From Rossellomorea vietnamensis (lineage in GTDB: Bacteria > Bacillota > Bacilli > Bacillales > Bacillaceae_B), in assembly GCF_008180615.1 (NCBI RefSeq), contig NZ_VTEH01000003.1, positions 418 to 64,417 of the forward strand: a DNA stretch of 64,000 nucleotides. The letters run 5' to 3'. Of the stretch, positions 55,008-62,904 are shown one piece after another; position 1 is the stretch's first letter; the number at the start of each line of letters is the position of its first letter. Under the pieces are notes generated by a model. The model made no database searches and was not told the DNA's origin. It worked only from the letters and a program-made list of their open reading frames with translations. Both the position numbers and the translations under genes were made by a program.

Positions 55008-56234
55008 ATGGAAGAGTTAATGAGGAAGGTGCCAATCGAGAAGGAACAGCCCCAATTTAAAAAGAATTATCAGGTGTTTAGGTTTATTGGGGGAAACCTG
55101 GTGTCATTCTTTGGAGATCAAATTTACATGATAGCTCTGCCGCTCATCGTGCTGGCTATTACCGGCTCTCCGTTGAGCATGGGAATCGTGGCTGCGCTTG
55201 AAAGGCTGCCGATCCTATTACAGCCGCTTGCGGGTGTTTTTGCTGACAAACTGAATAGAAAAAGGATCCTGCTTTTCTGTGATGCGGTGAGGTTCATAAT
55301 AAGCGGGATAATGGGAATTCTTTATTTACTGGACAATCTTTATATCTGGGAAATCTACCTTGCAGCACTCGTGATGGGGATTTTGACTCAACTCTATAAT
55401 ACTTCTCAATTTGCATCCGTTCCAAAGCTGGTGCGGAAAAATGATCTGCAGCTGGTGAATTCCATCAATACAGGGATTTTTCAAACAGCTGTTTTCATTG
55501 CCCCCGGGCTCGGCGGCATTTTGATCAGCATATTTAATCCAGGGGTTGGTTTGCTGATCAACAGTTTATCGTTTGCGATGGGATTCTTGGTTGTGTTCAG
55601 CTTGAATATTACTCATGAAAAGCGTGAGAAGGGCAGCGGATGGCTGGCTGAGTTAAAAGAAGGCTTTGTGTTTGTAATTAAGGAAAAGCCGATTCTTTAT
55701 ACCAATCTGGCCATGCTCTTTTCGGTTTTTGGAACCACGCTTTTTATTACCATGCTGGTGGTCCACCTTAAGTTGTCAGCAGGTTTCAGTTCCGCCGAAA
55801 TCGGATACCTCTTGTCAATTGGAGGCGCTGCAGCGATTATGGGTGCTTTGCTGACGAACTTCATCAAGAAGGCTTTTACATACAGGATGATTCTTTTTAC
55901 AGGAGGAACGATTGGAGGAGTTTCGATCATCGGATTTGGACTGGCCGACTCATTTGTTCTTCTGGCAGTGATGAACGCAATCGGGACAATTTCGGCAGCC
56001 ATTATGAGCACCTGCATCGTGACAATCCGCCAAATCTTAAGTCCGGAGCAATTGCTGGGGCGTGTTGGAGCGACAAGCCGGTTCATGACCTGGCTGTTGA
56101 TGCCCCTGGCCGCATTGACAGCCGGGGTGATAGCTGAAACGTTTGGAACCGGCCATGCTATTGTCATTGGCGGTTTGATAGCAGTCCTGTCTTCATTCAT
56201 TTATTTGGCTCCGTCACTTAAAACCATAAACTAA
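55008..56234 (+). CDS. MFS transporter (probable efflux)
   Basis: This 408-residue major facilitator has about twelve hydrophobic segments beginning near residue 22. The MFS loop motif is GVFADKLNRKRILLFCD (about 77-93) after LERLPILLQPLAG, typical of MFS_3/enterobactin exporter-like proteins. The start ATG 55008 has GGGGAGA upstream. It is paired with the ArsR-like regulator, suggesting inducible export. Substrate is unknown. Confidence 0.88.
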   Translation: MEELMRKVPIEKEQPQFKKNYQVFRFIGGNLVSFFGDQIYMIALPLIVLAITGSPLSMGIVAALERLPILLQPLAGVFADKLNRKRILLFCDAVRFIISGIMGILYLLDNLYIWEIYLAALVMGILTQLYNTSQFASVPKLVRKNDLQLVNSINTGIFQTAVFIAPGLGGILISIFNPGVGLLINSLSFAMGFLVVFSLNITHEKREKGSGWLAELKEGFVFVIKEKPILYTNLAMLFSVFGTTLFITMLVVHLKLSAGFSSAEIGYLLSIGGAAAIMGALLTNFIKKAFTYRMILFTGGTIGGVSIIGFGLADSFVLLAVMNAIGTISAAIMSTCIVTIRQILSPEQLLGRVGATSRFMTWLLMPLAALTAGVIAETFGTGHAIVIGGLIAVLSSFIYLAPSLKTIN

Positions 56235-56371
56235 TGGCTGTATTAGCTGGCACATAAGATTTTGACACAGTGTACGTCTTTTGCTTGGAGGGACTTTAAT
56301 CTCCTTCGCCGGGAAGACTAAAGGTCCGGCATATAGTTAATATAAATGAGTAAATCTAGTAAGCTGGAATG

Positions 56372-56457
56372 AAAAAAGCTGTTCTCCAGTTTAGAGAGAG
56401 AACAACTTAGGATCCCATGGGATTTTTCCGAAAGCAACAGTATGTGTAAAAACAGCA
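56372..56457 (+). mobile_element. Right-half fragment of the miniature ISL3-like element
   Basis: AAGCTGTTCTCCAGTTTAGAG ... GGGATTTTTCCGAAAGCAAC ... GTAAAAACAGC matches the right half of the reference copy. More family sequence (GTTTTCGCAAAGATAGTGGCTG) follows directly. Confidence 0.65.
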
Positions 56458-56505
56458 TTAAAAACAGCCTGTTTTCGCAAAGATAGTGGCTGTTTTAAAA
56501 GTGAT

Positions 56506-56628
56506 GGATTTCCACTCCAGGCGCGCGACTCCGCGGGGCGGGCGTTGAGCCTCCTCGGCTTCGCCTGCGGGGTCTCATCTGTCCCGCTAGTCCCGCAGGA
56601 GGTCGCACGCCTTCCGCTCCAATCCTTC
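56506..56628 (-). repeat. GC-rich 120-bp repeat, uninterrupted copy
   Basis: It runs from GGATTTCCACTCCAGG to CCTTCCGCTCCAATCC on the plus strand, i.e. minus orientation. It contains GCGGGGCGGGCG and TGTCCCGCTAGTCCCGC. It is the only unsplit copy in the window and so defines the family length. Confidence 0.8.
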
Positions 56629-56675
56629 TACGTATGAGGAGATGTAGGAGAAATTTGCATTTAAAAGCAATAATC

Positions 56676-56960
56676 TTTTTGAAAGGTTTTTTCACAAATT
56701 TTTTTTTTTGAAAGATCCCCAAGATACGTGATTACCTCGGATACTTAGGTCTCTCTTTAACATGGAGGGAGTAGCTCTTTTTTTTTTTTTTTGCTTACCA
56801 GGATAGCTCCAATGAATGATAACGTCACTTTACGACATTCATATTATATAGCAACAAAGTTTACAAAACATCCTATAAAAGAGATATATTTCCAATTTGA
56901 TATGGTGTCCTCTTAGTAAATTCTTATTACAACAAAGTTTTCTAAAAGAGCCTCTTAAAA
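56676..56960 (-). mobile_element. Decayed, probably nested miniature ISL3-like elements
   Basis: Family blocks appear in reverse: TCGGATACTTAGG, GGGAGTAGCTCTTTTT, AGCAACAAAGTTTAC (56837 area) and, again, ACAACAAAGTTTTC then AAAAGAGCC (56930-56953). Two left ends in one stretch suggest one element inserted in another, followed by decay. Confidence 0.5.
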
Positions 56961-56966
56961 GGCTCC

Positions 56967-57488
56967 TTAAGAAGATATAAATTCTTCAGCCGTTACTGTT
57001 TCGGCAAACCAGCGCAAAACCTCGTTATGATGCTCAATGATAGAAGAGGCTGAAAGGGTTTCCTTATGGAAAGTCGAATGAGCATCCTTAACTAAGGTCA
57101 TCTTGTAGCCAAGGCTGAATCCTATTCTGCAGGCTGTATCGACACAGGCTTCAGTCTGGATGCCGGTTATGATCAGGTGTTCAATTTCCATTTGGCGCAA
57201 GTATTTCTGCAGGCTGGTTTCATAAAAGCTGTCAGGCGTTTTCTTATGTATGATCATATCCTCTGCTGCGGGCGATAAATTGTCATGAAGGCCCCATCCT
57301 TCTGTGTTTTTCTCAAGGGGACTGTTATTCGGGCCGGAATGTTGAACGAATATGAGAGGAATCCTTCTATCTCTTGCATAAGAAATCATTTTTTGGATAT
57401 TTTTAAGTAGTTCATTCCCTTTATGAACAGGCGGCTCCATTGTAAACATAGCGCGTTGAACATCTATGACTAGTAAAGCTGTCTTCAT
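56967..57488 (-). CDS. Isochorismatase family cysteine hydrolase
   Basis: This 173-residue cytosolic hydrolase has the catalytic Asp in ALLVIDVQRAMF near residue 9, the Lys in IIHKKTPDSFYETSL near 83 and the nucleophilic Cys in IITGIQTEACVDTACRIGFSLGY near 117. The start ATG 57488 has AGGAGGA upstream on the minus strand. Substrate is unknown. It shares only the fold and triad with the protein at 49444-50028, so a recent duplication is unlikely. Confidence 0.87.
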   Translation of the reverse strand: MKTALLVIDVQRAMFTMEPPVHKGNELLKNIQKMISYARDRRIPLIFVQHSGPNNSPLEKNTEGWGLHDNLSPAAEDMIIHKKTPDSFYETSLQKYLRQMEIEHLIITGIQTEACVDTACRIGFSLGYKMTLVKDAHSTFHKETLSASSIIEHHNEVLRWFAETVTAEEFISS

Positions 57489-57652
57489 CCTATTCCTCCT
57501 GATTTACATTATCTATTTTAAGCCGGGAGTATTCATTACGCTATTGCTGTCCGTCTGTCCCGCTATTTCTTACTATTATACTTTAACGTTAATGATATTA
57601 GGGTGGGAGATAAGTATGTTTTGAAGGTAAATTGAGAGAGTGGAAGCGGGCA

Positions 57653-57685
57653 AAAAAAGAGGATAGCTCCTGTTTGAGCTATCCA
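57653..57685 (-). terminator. Orphan minus-strand terminator hairpin
   Basis: On the minus strand GGATAGCTC and GAGCTATCC form a 9-bp stem with a 6-nt loop, then CTCTTTTTTT. No minus-strand gene ends here; the hydrolase starts downstream. It may end an unannotated small transcript from 57690-57900. Confidence 0.6.
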
Positions 57686-57728
57686 TCATCTAGGGAGTTT
57701 AGGGGTATGGATCTAGATGTATTTTTAT

Positions 57729-57750
57729 AGTACCCGGCATGCAGGGTACT
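57729..57750. other. AGTACCC/GGGTACT hairpin upstream of brxB
   Basis: Seven-base perfect arms enclose an 8-nt loop, in the gene-free stretch between the minus-strand hydrolase and brxB. It has no T run on either side. Function is unknown. Confidence 0.4.
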
Positions 57751-57928
57751 AAACCTATCTTTAAATATTTTTTAGGATAAATTGTCCATTTTTTTTTGAA
57801 GGCAGAATGAAGGAAATAAAAAAGATTATTTGATTGATTAGGGACGGGTAAAATTGATATGATATAGATACTGTATGACTAGCATTTTACAGAAGATGCT
57901 ATTTTAAGCATAAAGGAGAGTGCAACAC

Positions 57929-58366
57929 ATGGAAATGGATTTCGATTTATTCATGAATGACGTTGTCCGACAGGCACGTCAAGAGATGGAGATTTCAGGA
58001 TATAAACAGCTGACTTCTGCCGAGGAAGTGGAAGAGACGCTTTCCCAAAAAGGTACAACTCTGGTTATGATCAATTCTGTATGCGGCTGTGCCGGCGGTA
58101 TTGCCCGTCCGGCAGCGGCACATGCTGTACATTATGATAAACGCCCTGACAACCTTGTAACTGTTTTTGCGGGACAGGATAAAGAAGCGACTGCGAAAGC
58201 ACGCAGCTACTTCACAGGATACCCGCCGTCTTCCCCTTCTTTCGCGCTGCTTAAGGATGGAGAGATTTTGACGATGGTCGAGCGCCATGAAATTGAAGGC
58301 CATGACCCTATGTCGGTTGTCAATAAGCTGCAAGGCTACTTCGACGAGTATTGCGAAGAAGTTTAA
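57929..58366 (+). CDS. brxB: Bacilliredoxin BrxB (YqiW)
   Basis: This 145-residue DUF1094/UPF0403 protein removes bacillithiol from S-bacillithiolated proteins during thiol stress. The CGC active site is in [16 protein letters not shown] near residues 53-55. [19 protein letters not shown] and [15 protein letters not shown] are family signatures. ATG 57929 has AAAGGAG at good spacing, with GTG 57920 as a less likely alternative. It matches yqiW of B. subtilis. Confidence 0.95.
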   Translation: MEMDFDLFMNDVVRQARQEMEISGYKQLTSAEEVEETLSQKGTTLVMINSVCGCAGGIARPAAAHAVHYDKRPDNLVTVFAGQDKEATAKARSYFTGYPPSSPSFALLKDGEILTMVERHEIEGHDPMSVVNKLQGYFDEYCEEV

Positions 58367-58370
58367 GCTG

Positions 58371-58400
58371 AAAAAAGAGTGATTCTGTCACTCTTTTTTC
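58371..58400 (+). terminator. Terminator of brxB
   Basis: AAAAAAGAGTGA and TCACTCTTTTTT form a perfect 12-bp stem around TTCTG. Confidence 0.93.
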
Positions 58401-58442
58401 TTTTTCAATCTTTCTTTTCCACCGGATATACACTTTAAATAA

Positions 58443-58480
58443 GGATTTTTCCGAAAGCAGCAATATATGTGAAAACAGCC
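58443..58480 (+). mobile_element. 38-bp solo end of the miniature ISL3-like element with perfect 8-bp flanks
   Basis: GGATTTTTCCGAAAGC...GTGAAAACAGCC is bracketed by TTAAATAA (58435-58442 and 58481-58488). This is the same 8-mer as at the full copy near 51.6 kb. It reads as an internal deletion leaving the left GG and the right end. Confidence 0.8.
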
Positions 58481-58543
58481 TTAAATAAAGATTAATTAGG
58501 CAACACTACATAAGAAAAGAAACTAGTTCAGGAGCTGCAGTTT

Positions 58544-59536
58544 ATGTTTCGTATAGGATATCGTACAGCCAAGACTGCTGTTGGCACAGCGGTCGCCATC
58601 ATGATTGCCCAATGGTTTGGGCTCGAGAATTTTGCTTCTGCAGGAATTCTCACCATACTGTGTATACAGGATACCAAGAAAAAATCCTTGAAAGCCGCTT
58701 GGAGCAGGTTCCTGGCCTGTATACTGGCAATAGCTTTTGCCTCTATTTTGTTTGAACTGATTATGTATCACCCGGTTGTCATTGGACTGCTGCTCTTATT
58801 TTTCATTCCGACCACCGTCATGCTGAAAATCACTCAGGGAATTGTCACCAGCAGTGTCATTATCCTTCATGTATACTCAGCTCAAAACGTCACAATGGAC
58901 TTGATTTTGAATGAACTTGGCATTATTGCAATCGGAATAGGGATCGCGCTTCTGGCCAACTTGTATATGCCAAGTGTGGAAAGTAAACTGATCGCTTACC
59001 AGAAACAGGTCGAAGAAAATTTTCACCGCATTTTCACAGAAATTGTCCGGTATCTAAGAACCAATGAAGACAGAGGCTGGGCGGGCAAGGAAATCACTGA
59101 GGTGGAAGACCTTATAAATGAGGCCAAGACGCTGGCATTTAAAGATGTTGAAAACCATTTTCTCCGTCATGAAAATCTCTATTATCTATACTTTAAGATG
59201 AGAGAAAAGCAATTTAATATCCTGCAGCGGCTCCTTCCTCTTGTGACTTCTATTTCCCTCAAGGTGGAACAGTCTAAAATGGTGGCTGATTTCATGGAAG
59301 AGTTAAGTGAACATATCCATCCTGGAAATACAGCTTTATTATATTTAAAGAAGCTGTATGATATGAGAGTGAAATTTGAAGAAATGGAGCTTCCCCAAAC
59401 AAGGGAAGAGTTTGAAGCAAGAGCAGCCCTCTATCAGTTCCTGAAAGAAATGGAAGATTACCTCCTGATCAAAAGTTCCTTTAAAGGGATCAGGCCTAAC
59501 CAAGAGAATGAGATGAACACAGAAGAAGCAAACTAA
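58544..59536 (+). CDS. yqjA: Aromatic acid exporter/FUSC-like membrane protein (YqjA)
   Basis: This 330-residue protein has an N-terminal membrane domain with about four to five hydrophobic helices (10-150; RIGYRTAKTAVGTAVAIMIAQWFGL, TILCIQDTKKKSLK). A long helical cytosolic C-terminal domain follows. It corresponds to the DUF939/ArAE_1 family represented by B. subtilis YqjA. The transported compound, if any, is unknown. GGAGC is the only purine box before ATG 58544. Confidence 0.88.
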   Translation: MFRIGYRTAKTAVGTAVAIMIAQWFGLENFASAGILTILCIQDTKKKSLKAAWSRFLACILAIAFASILFELIMYHPVVIGLLLLFFIPTTVMLKITQGIVTSSVIILHVYSAQNVTMDLILNELGIIAIGIGIALLANLYMPSVESKLIAYQKQVEENFHRIFTEIVRYLRTNEDRGWAGKEITEVEDLINEAKTLAFKDVENHFLRHENLYYLYFKMREKQFNILQRLLPLVTSISLKVEQSKMVADFMEELSEHIHPGNTALLYLKKLYDMRVKFEEMELPQTREEFEARAALYQFLKEMEDYLLIKSSFKGIRPNQENEMNTEEAN

Positions 59537-59568
59537 TTCTTACTAATCCTTGAGAGGGTGTGAAGGAA

Positions 59569-60072
59569 TTGCGTTTGCTTCTTTCTATTTTACTGATTGT
59601 TTCCCCTATCTGGCCGCTTGGCAAAAATCCGCTGCCGGGAGATCCATTTTTAATTGTCAATAAGCAAACCAATGAAATTGCCTATATACAGGGTGAGAGG
59701 ATCCGTGAGCGGTATAATGCCGCAACAGGAAAGACAGATGAGCTTACACCCCAGGGGCTTTTCACTATTATTGTAAAAGCTGAAAACCCTTACTATCGAA
59801 AATTGGATATACCGGGCGGAGATGCTGATAACCCGCTCGGAACTAGGTGGATGGGCTTTGATGCTGAGGGAACGGATGGCAGGATATACGGAATTCACGG
59901 AACCAACCGTCCTGACAGTATCGGCAAATATATTTCAAATGGCTGTATCAGGATGCATAATGCCGAGGTAGAGGCACTCTTTGACAAAGTTCCATCCGGT
60001 ACAAAGGTGCTGATAGTCAAGAGCGGAAAGTCTTTTGAAGAGCTGGCGAGAGAATATGGTGCGATGAGGTGA
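59569..60072 (+). CDS. L,D-transpeptidase (YkuD domain)
   Basis: This protein of about 167 residues is predicted to form 3-3 cross-links or attach proteins in peptidoglycan. An N-terminal hydrophobic signal (LLLSILLIVSPIWPLG) targets it outside the membrane. The YkuD domain has FLIVNKQTNEIAYIQG and GTRWMGFD. The catalytic motif IYGIHGTNRPDSIGKYISNGCIRM contains the conserved His and the nucleophilic Cys. TTG 59569 is taken as start because GTG 59560 lies on the GAGAGGG site. B. subtilis has the unrelated yqjB at this point. Confidence 0.88.
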   Translation: MRLLLSILLIVSPIWPLGKNPLPGDPFLIVNKQTNEIAYIQGERIRERYNAATGKTDELTPQGLFTIIVKAENPYYRKLDIPGGDADNPLGTRWMGFDAEGTDGRIYGIHGTNRPDSIGKYISNGCIRMHNAEVEALFDKVPSGTKVLIVKSGKSFEELAREYGAMR

Positions 60073-60089
60073 GGAGAATTTTTCTGGTT

Positions 60090-60170
60090 AGCAAGAAGAA
60101 AAGAGCTGCTCTCCAGTTTAGAAAGAAAAACCTTAGTATCTGGCGGAGAGTTTTGTATATGATTTTTACG
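60090..60170 (+). mobile_element. Internal fragment of the miniature ISL3-like element
   Basis: AGAAAAGAGCTGCTCTCCAGTTTAG and CCTTAGTATCTGG match internal blocks of the family; the ends are lost apart from TTTTTACGAAAACC. Confidence 0.55.
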
Positions 60171-60249
60171 AAAACCAATAAAAAATTCTATCTTAGGTTT
60201 TTAAATGATAACTATTGCTTTAGACTGTTATTTACCTTCATTCCCTTTA

Positions 60250-60313
60250 CTTAGAAGGATTGGAGCGGAAGGCGTACCACCTCCTGCGGGACTAGCGGGA
60301 CAGGTGAGACCCC
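60250..60313 (+). repeat. Left half of the GC-rich 120-bp repeat
   Basis: GGATTGGAGCGGAAGGCG...CTCCTGCGGGACTAGCGGGACAGGTGAGACCCC. It is interrupted by a 126-bp hairpin repeat at 60316-60440, with the right half at 60450. Confidence 0.75.
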
Positions 60314-60315
60314 CA

Positions 60316-60440
60316 ATCCAGTTGCAGCGCCCAGCCCTCGGGGTCCAATAACCCAAAGCGAATAAAAGGAAAGGCCATCTTTTTTTCGCTTTGGAACATT
60401 TGCCTGTCGGGCCTGAGCAGGGCGATTCCCCTTTTTATAC
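60316..60440 (+). repeat. Single 126-bp hairpin repeat nested in the GC-rich repeat
   Basis: GTTGCAGCGCCCAGCCCTCGGGG...GGGCCTGAGCAGGGCGATTCC with the inner AAGCGAATAAAAGG / CTTTTTTTCGCTTT arms. It is the same family as 25001-25250 and 31487-31722. Confidence 0.8.
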
Positions 60441-60449
60441 AGGCAAAGC

Positions 60450-60512
60450 AGAGGAGGCTCACCGCCCGCCCCGCGGAGTCGTGCGGCTGGAGTGGAAATC
60501 CATTACTTTTCC
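60450..60512 (+). repeat. Right half of the GC-rich 120-bp repeat
   Basis: GAGGAGGCTCACCGCCCGCCCCGCGGAG...GGAGTGGAAATCCAT completes the copy begun at 60250. Confidence 0.75.
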
Positions 60513-60543
60513 AAAGCCATACTCTATGTGAAAAGAGCCTAAG

Positions 60544-60582
60544 AAAAAGAGGTGCATCCCGATAAGGGAAACACCTCTTTTT
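60544..60582. terminator. Bidirectional terminator downstream of prli42
   Basis: AAAAAGAGGTG and CACCTCTTTTT form an 11-bp stem. The T run on the minus strand serves the small gene at 60591-60686. Confidence 0.85.
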
Positions 60583-60590
60583 AGTATTTT

Positions 60591-60686
60591 TTATAAGAAC
60601 ATGGATAGTCCCATCATGATAGTTGAAGTGATCATAGCGAATAACATTACATAAACAACTGTTTTTTGAAGTTTTTTATTGTTCAT
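60591..60686 (-). CDS. prli42: Prli42-like stressosome-associated miniprotein (31 aa)
   Basis: This small minus-strand frame encodes exactly 31 residues, starting MNNKKLQKTVVYVMLFAM and ending GLSMFL. It has a basic N-terminus and one membrane helix (about 10-30). GGGAG lies 9-10 nt before the ATG and a strong terminator follows the stop. Length, basic start and helix match Prli42, the Listeria membrane peptide that tethers the stressosome, which has orthologs in Bacillaceae. It is too short for ordinary gene finders. Stressosome genes are not in the window. Confidence 0.8.
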   Translation of the reverse strand: MNNKKLQKTVVYVMLFAMITSTIMMGLSMFL

Positions 60687-60861
60687 TTTTTCAACTCCCG
60701 CAGTAAAAATCTTTTTCTCCCTTATTTTATCCTCACTTGCTCAGATTGACAACCCCTGTTTAAGTTGAAACCGCTTTCGGAAATTTAGTTTTTTTGAAGG
60801 AATTTGATTTATTTTATCGAATTTATTACATGTTAAGCTTCTTAATGAAGGGGAGATATTC

Positions 60862-61275
60862 ATGAAAAAAGTCGATCATATTGGGATAGCTGTCCAATCT
60901 ATAGAGAAAGTACTGCCTTTTTATACAGAAACACTGGGGCTTTCTCTGCTTGAAATTGAAGAAGTTCAATCTGAAAAAGTGAAGGTAGCTTTTATAGATG
61001 GAGGAAATATAAAACTGGAACTGCTGGAACCTCTCGATGAAACAAGTGTGATTGCGTCTTTCCTTTCGAAAAAAGGGGAAGGCATCCACCATGTGGCATT
61101 CGGAGTAGCCGGCATCCAGGAGAGAATCGAGGAACTGCAGGAAAAAGGTGTCAGAATGATCCATGAACAGCCGAAACCAGGTGCAGGAGGTGCACAGGTA
61201 GCTTTCATGCATCCAAAATCGGCTCATGGGGTTTTATATGAACTTTGCGACAAGACCAACATCAAGGGGGAGTAA
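60862..61275 (+). CDS. yqjC: Methylmalonyl-CoA epimerase
   Basis: This 137-residue VOC-superfamily metalloenzyme interconverts (S)- and (R)-methylmalonyl-CoA. It has two beta-alpha-beta-beta-beta modules with metal-ligand segments KVDHIGIAVQSIE (His near 6), EGIHHVAFGVAGI (His near 77) and VLYELCD (Glu near 130). It lies directly before the acyl-CoA carboxylase beta gene (2-bp gap), fitting the propionate pathway with mutAB. GGGGAG precedes ATG. Confidence 0.94.
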   Translation: MKKVDHIGIAVQSIEKVLPFYTETLGLSLLEIEEVQSEKVKVAFIDGGNIKLELLEPLDETSVIASFLSKKGEGIHHVAFGVAGIQERIEELQEKGVRMIHEQPKPGAGGAQVAFMHPKSAHGVLYELCDKTNIKGE

Positions 61276-61277
61276 GA

Positions 61278-62825
61278 ATGGATATCTATGAAAAAATTAA
61301 TGAGTTATATGACCGCCGCAGGGAAGTCGAACGTGGCGGAGGAGATAAACGAATTGAAAAACAGCATGAAAAAGGAAAGCTGACGGCCAGGGAGCGCATC
61401 GACATTCTTGTGGACGAGGGCTCATTTGTTGAACTGAATCCATTTATTGAACATAGAAGCACAGACTTTGGCCTCGATGAGATGAAGGGTCCGGGAGATG
61501 GAGTGGTAACCGGATACGGAAAAGTGAATGGAAGGCCAATCTACTTATTTTCCCAGGACTTTACCGTTTTCGGCGGTGCACTCGGTGAGATGCATGCGAA
61601 GAAAATTGCAAACGTCATGGATCTGGCTGTTAAAAATGGAGCGCCGTTCATCGGGCTGAATGATTCCGGCGGCGCGAGGATCCAAGAAGGAGTCGTATCT
61701 TTGGATGGGTATGGCCACATCTTCTATAGAAACTCCATCTACTCAGGTGTGATTCCGCAGATTTCGGTCATCATGGGACCATGCGCAGGCGGTGCGGTCT
61801 ACTCCCCGGCCATCACTGATTTTGTCTTCATGGTCGATAAAACAAGCCAGATGTTTATCACAGGGCCGAAGGTAATCGAAACCGTAACGGGTGAAAAAAT
61901 CAGCTCCGAAGATCTCGGGGGTGCGAAGGTACATAATACAATCAGCGGGAATGCTCATTTCAGGGGAGAATCTGAAGAGGAAGTTCTGCAATCAGTCAGG
62001 GAACTTCTTTCCTATCTTCCGCAGAACAATGAAGAAAAGCCTCCTATGTTATCAGCCGATGAGGAAGACGACTATCGTCCGGATCTGACAGACCTTATTC
62101 CATTTGATGCCATTCGTCCTTATGATGTTAGGAAGGTCATCGGGCAGGTAGTGGATGAAGGGTCTTTCATGGAAGTGCAAAAGGAATTTGCCAAGAACAT
62201 TGTCGTAGGCCTTGCCCGGATCAAAGGAGAAGTAGTCGGACTTGTGTGTAACCAGCCGAAAGTAATGGCCGGTGGACTGGACATTGATTCTTCCGATAAG
62301 GCCTCCCGTTTTATCCGTTTTTGTGACAGCTTTAATATTCCGCTGATCACATTTGAGGACGTTACCGGATTCTTTCCTGGAATCAAGCAGGAACACGGCG
62401 GGATCATCCGCCACGGAGCGAAGATTCTTTATGCCTACTCCGAAGCAACGGTTCCAAAGATGACAGTCATTCTTCGAAAAGCTTATGGCGGAGCATACGT
62501 GGCATTGAACAGTAAGTCGATTGGTGCTGACCTTGTCTTCTCCTGGCCGAATGCGGAAATTGCAGTAATGGGGCCTCAAGGGGCAGCCAACATCATATTT
62601 GCAAGGGAGATTCAAAACAGCGAAAACCCTGAAGCCGTCAGGGAGCAGAAGATCGAGGAATATCGGGAAAAGTTTGCGAATCCTTACGTCGCTGCAGCAA
62701 GGGGAATGGTCGATGATGTCATAGATCCCCGGGAAACTAGGATCAAACTGATTCAAGGCCTTGAAATGATGCGAAATAAGAAAGAAGAACGCCCGAAGAA
62801 GAAGCACGGAAATATCCCGTTATAA
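61278..62825 (+). CDS. yqjD: Acyl-CoA (propionyl-CoA) carboxylase beta subunit (YqjD)
   Basis: This 515-residue carboxyltransferase moves CO2 from carboxybiotin to propionyl- or a related acyl-CoA, forming (S)-methylmalonyl-CoA. The N-terminal half has KGKLTARERIDILVDEGSF, SQDFTVFGGALGEMHAKKI and GLNDSGGARIQEGV, with the MGPCAGGAVYSPA oxyanion loop. The C-terminal half has ITFEDVTGFFPGIKQEHGGIIRHGAKILYAYSEATVPK and MGPQGAANIIF. ATG 61278 has GGGGAG upstream; an upstream frame start at 61245 overlaps yqjC. The biotin-bearing alpha subunit is not in the window. Confidence 0.94.
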   Translation: MDIYEKINELYDRRREVERGGGDKRIEKQHEKGKLTARERIDILVDEGSFVELNPFIEHRSTDFGLDEMKGPGDGVVTGYGKVNGRPIYLFSQDFTVFGGALGEMHAKKIANVMDLAVKNGAPFIGLNDSGGARIQEGVVSLDGYGHIFYRNSIYSGVIPQISVIMGPCAGGAVYSPAITDFVFMVDKTSQMFITGPKVIETVTGEKISSEDLGGAKVHNTISGNAHFRGESEEEVLQSVRELLSYLPQNNEEKPPMLSADEEDDYRPDLTDLIPFDAIRPYDVRKVIGQVVDEGSFMEVQKEFAKNIVVGLARIKGEVVGLVCNQPKVMAGGLDIDSSDKASRFIRFCDSFNIPLITFEDVTGFFPGIKQEHGGIIRHGAKILYAYSEATVPKMTVILRKAYGGAYVALNSKSIGADLVFSWPNAEIAVMGPQGAANIIFAREIQNSENPEAVREQKIEEYREKFANPYVAAARGMVDDVIDPRETRIKLIQGLEMMRNKKEERPKKKHGNIPL

Positions 62826-62904
62826 AGCCGGGATTTCTAACATTTGTAGACCTTCACTATAAAAGATATACTTATCTAGTGACTACATAACTGGAGGTAT
62901 AAGT

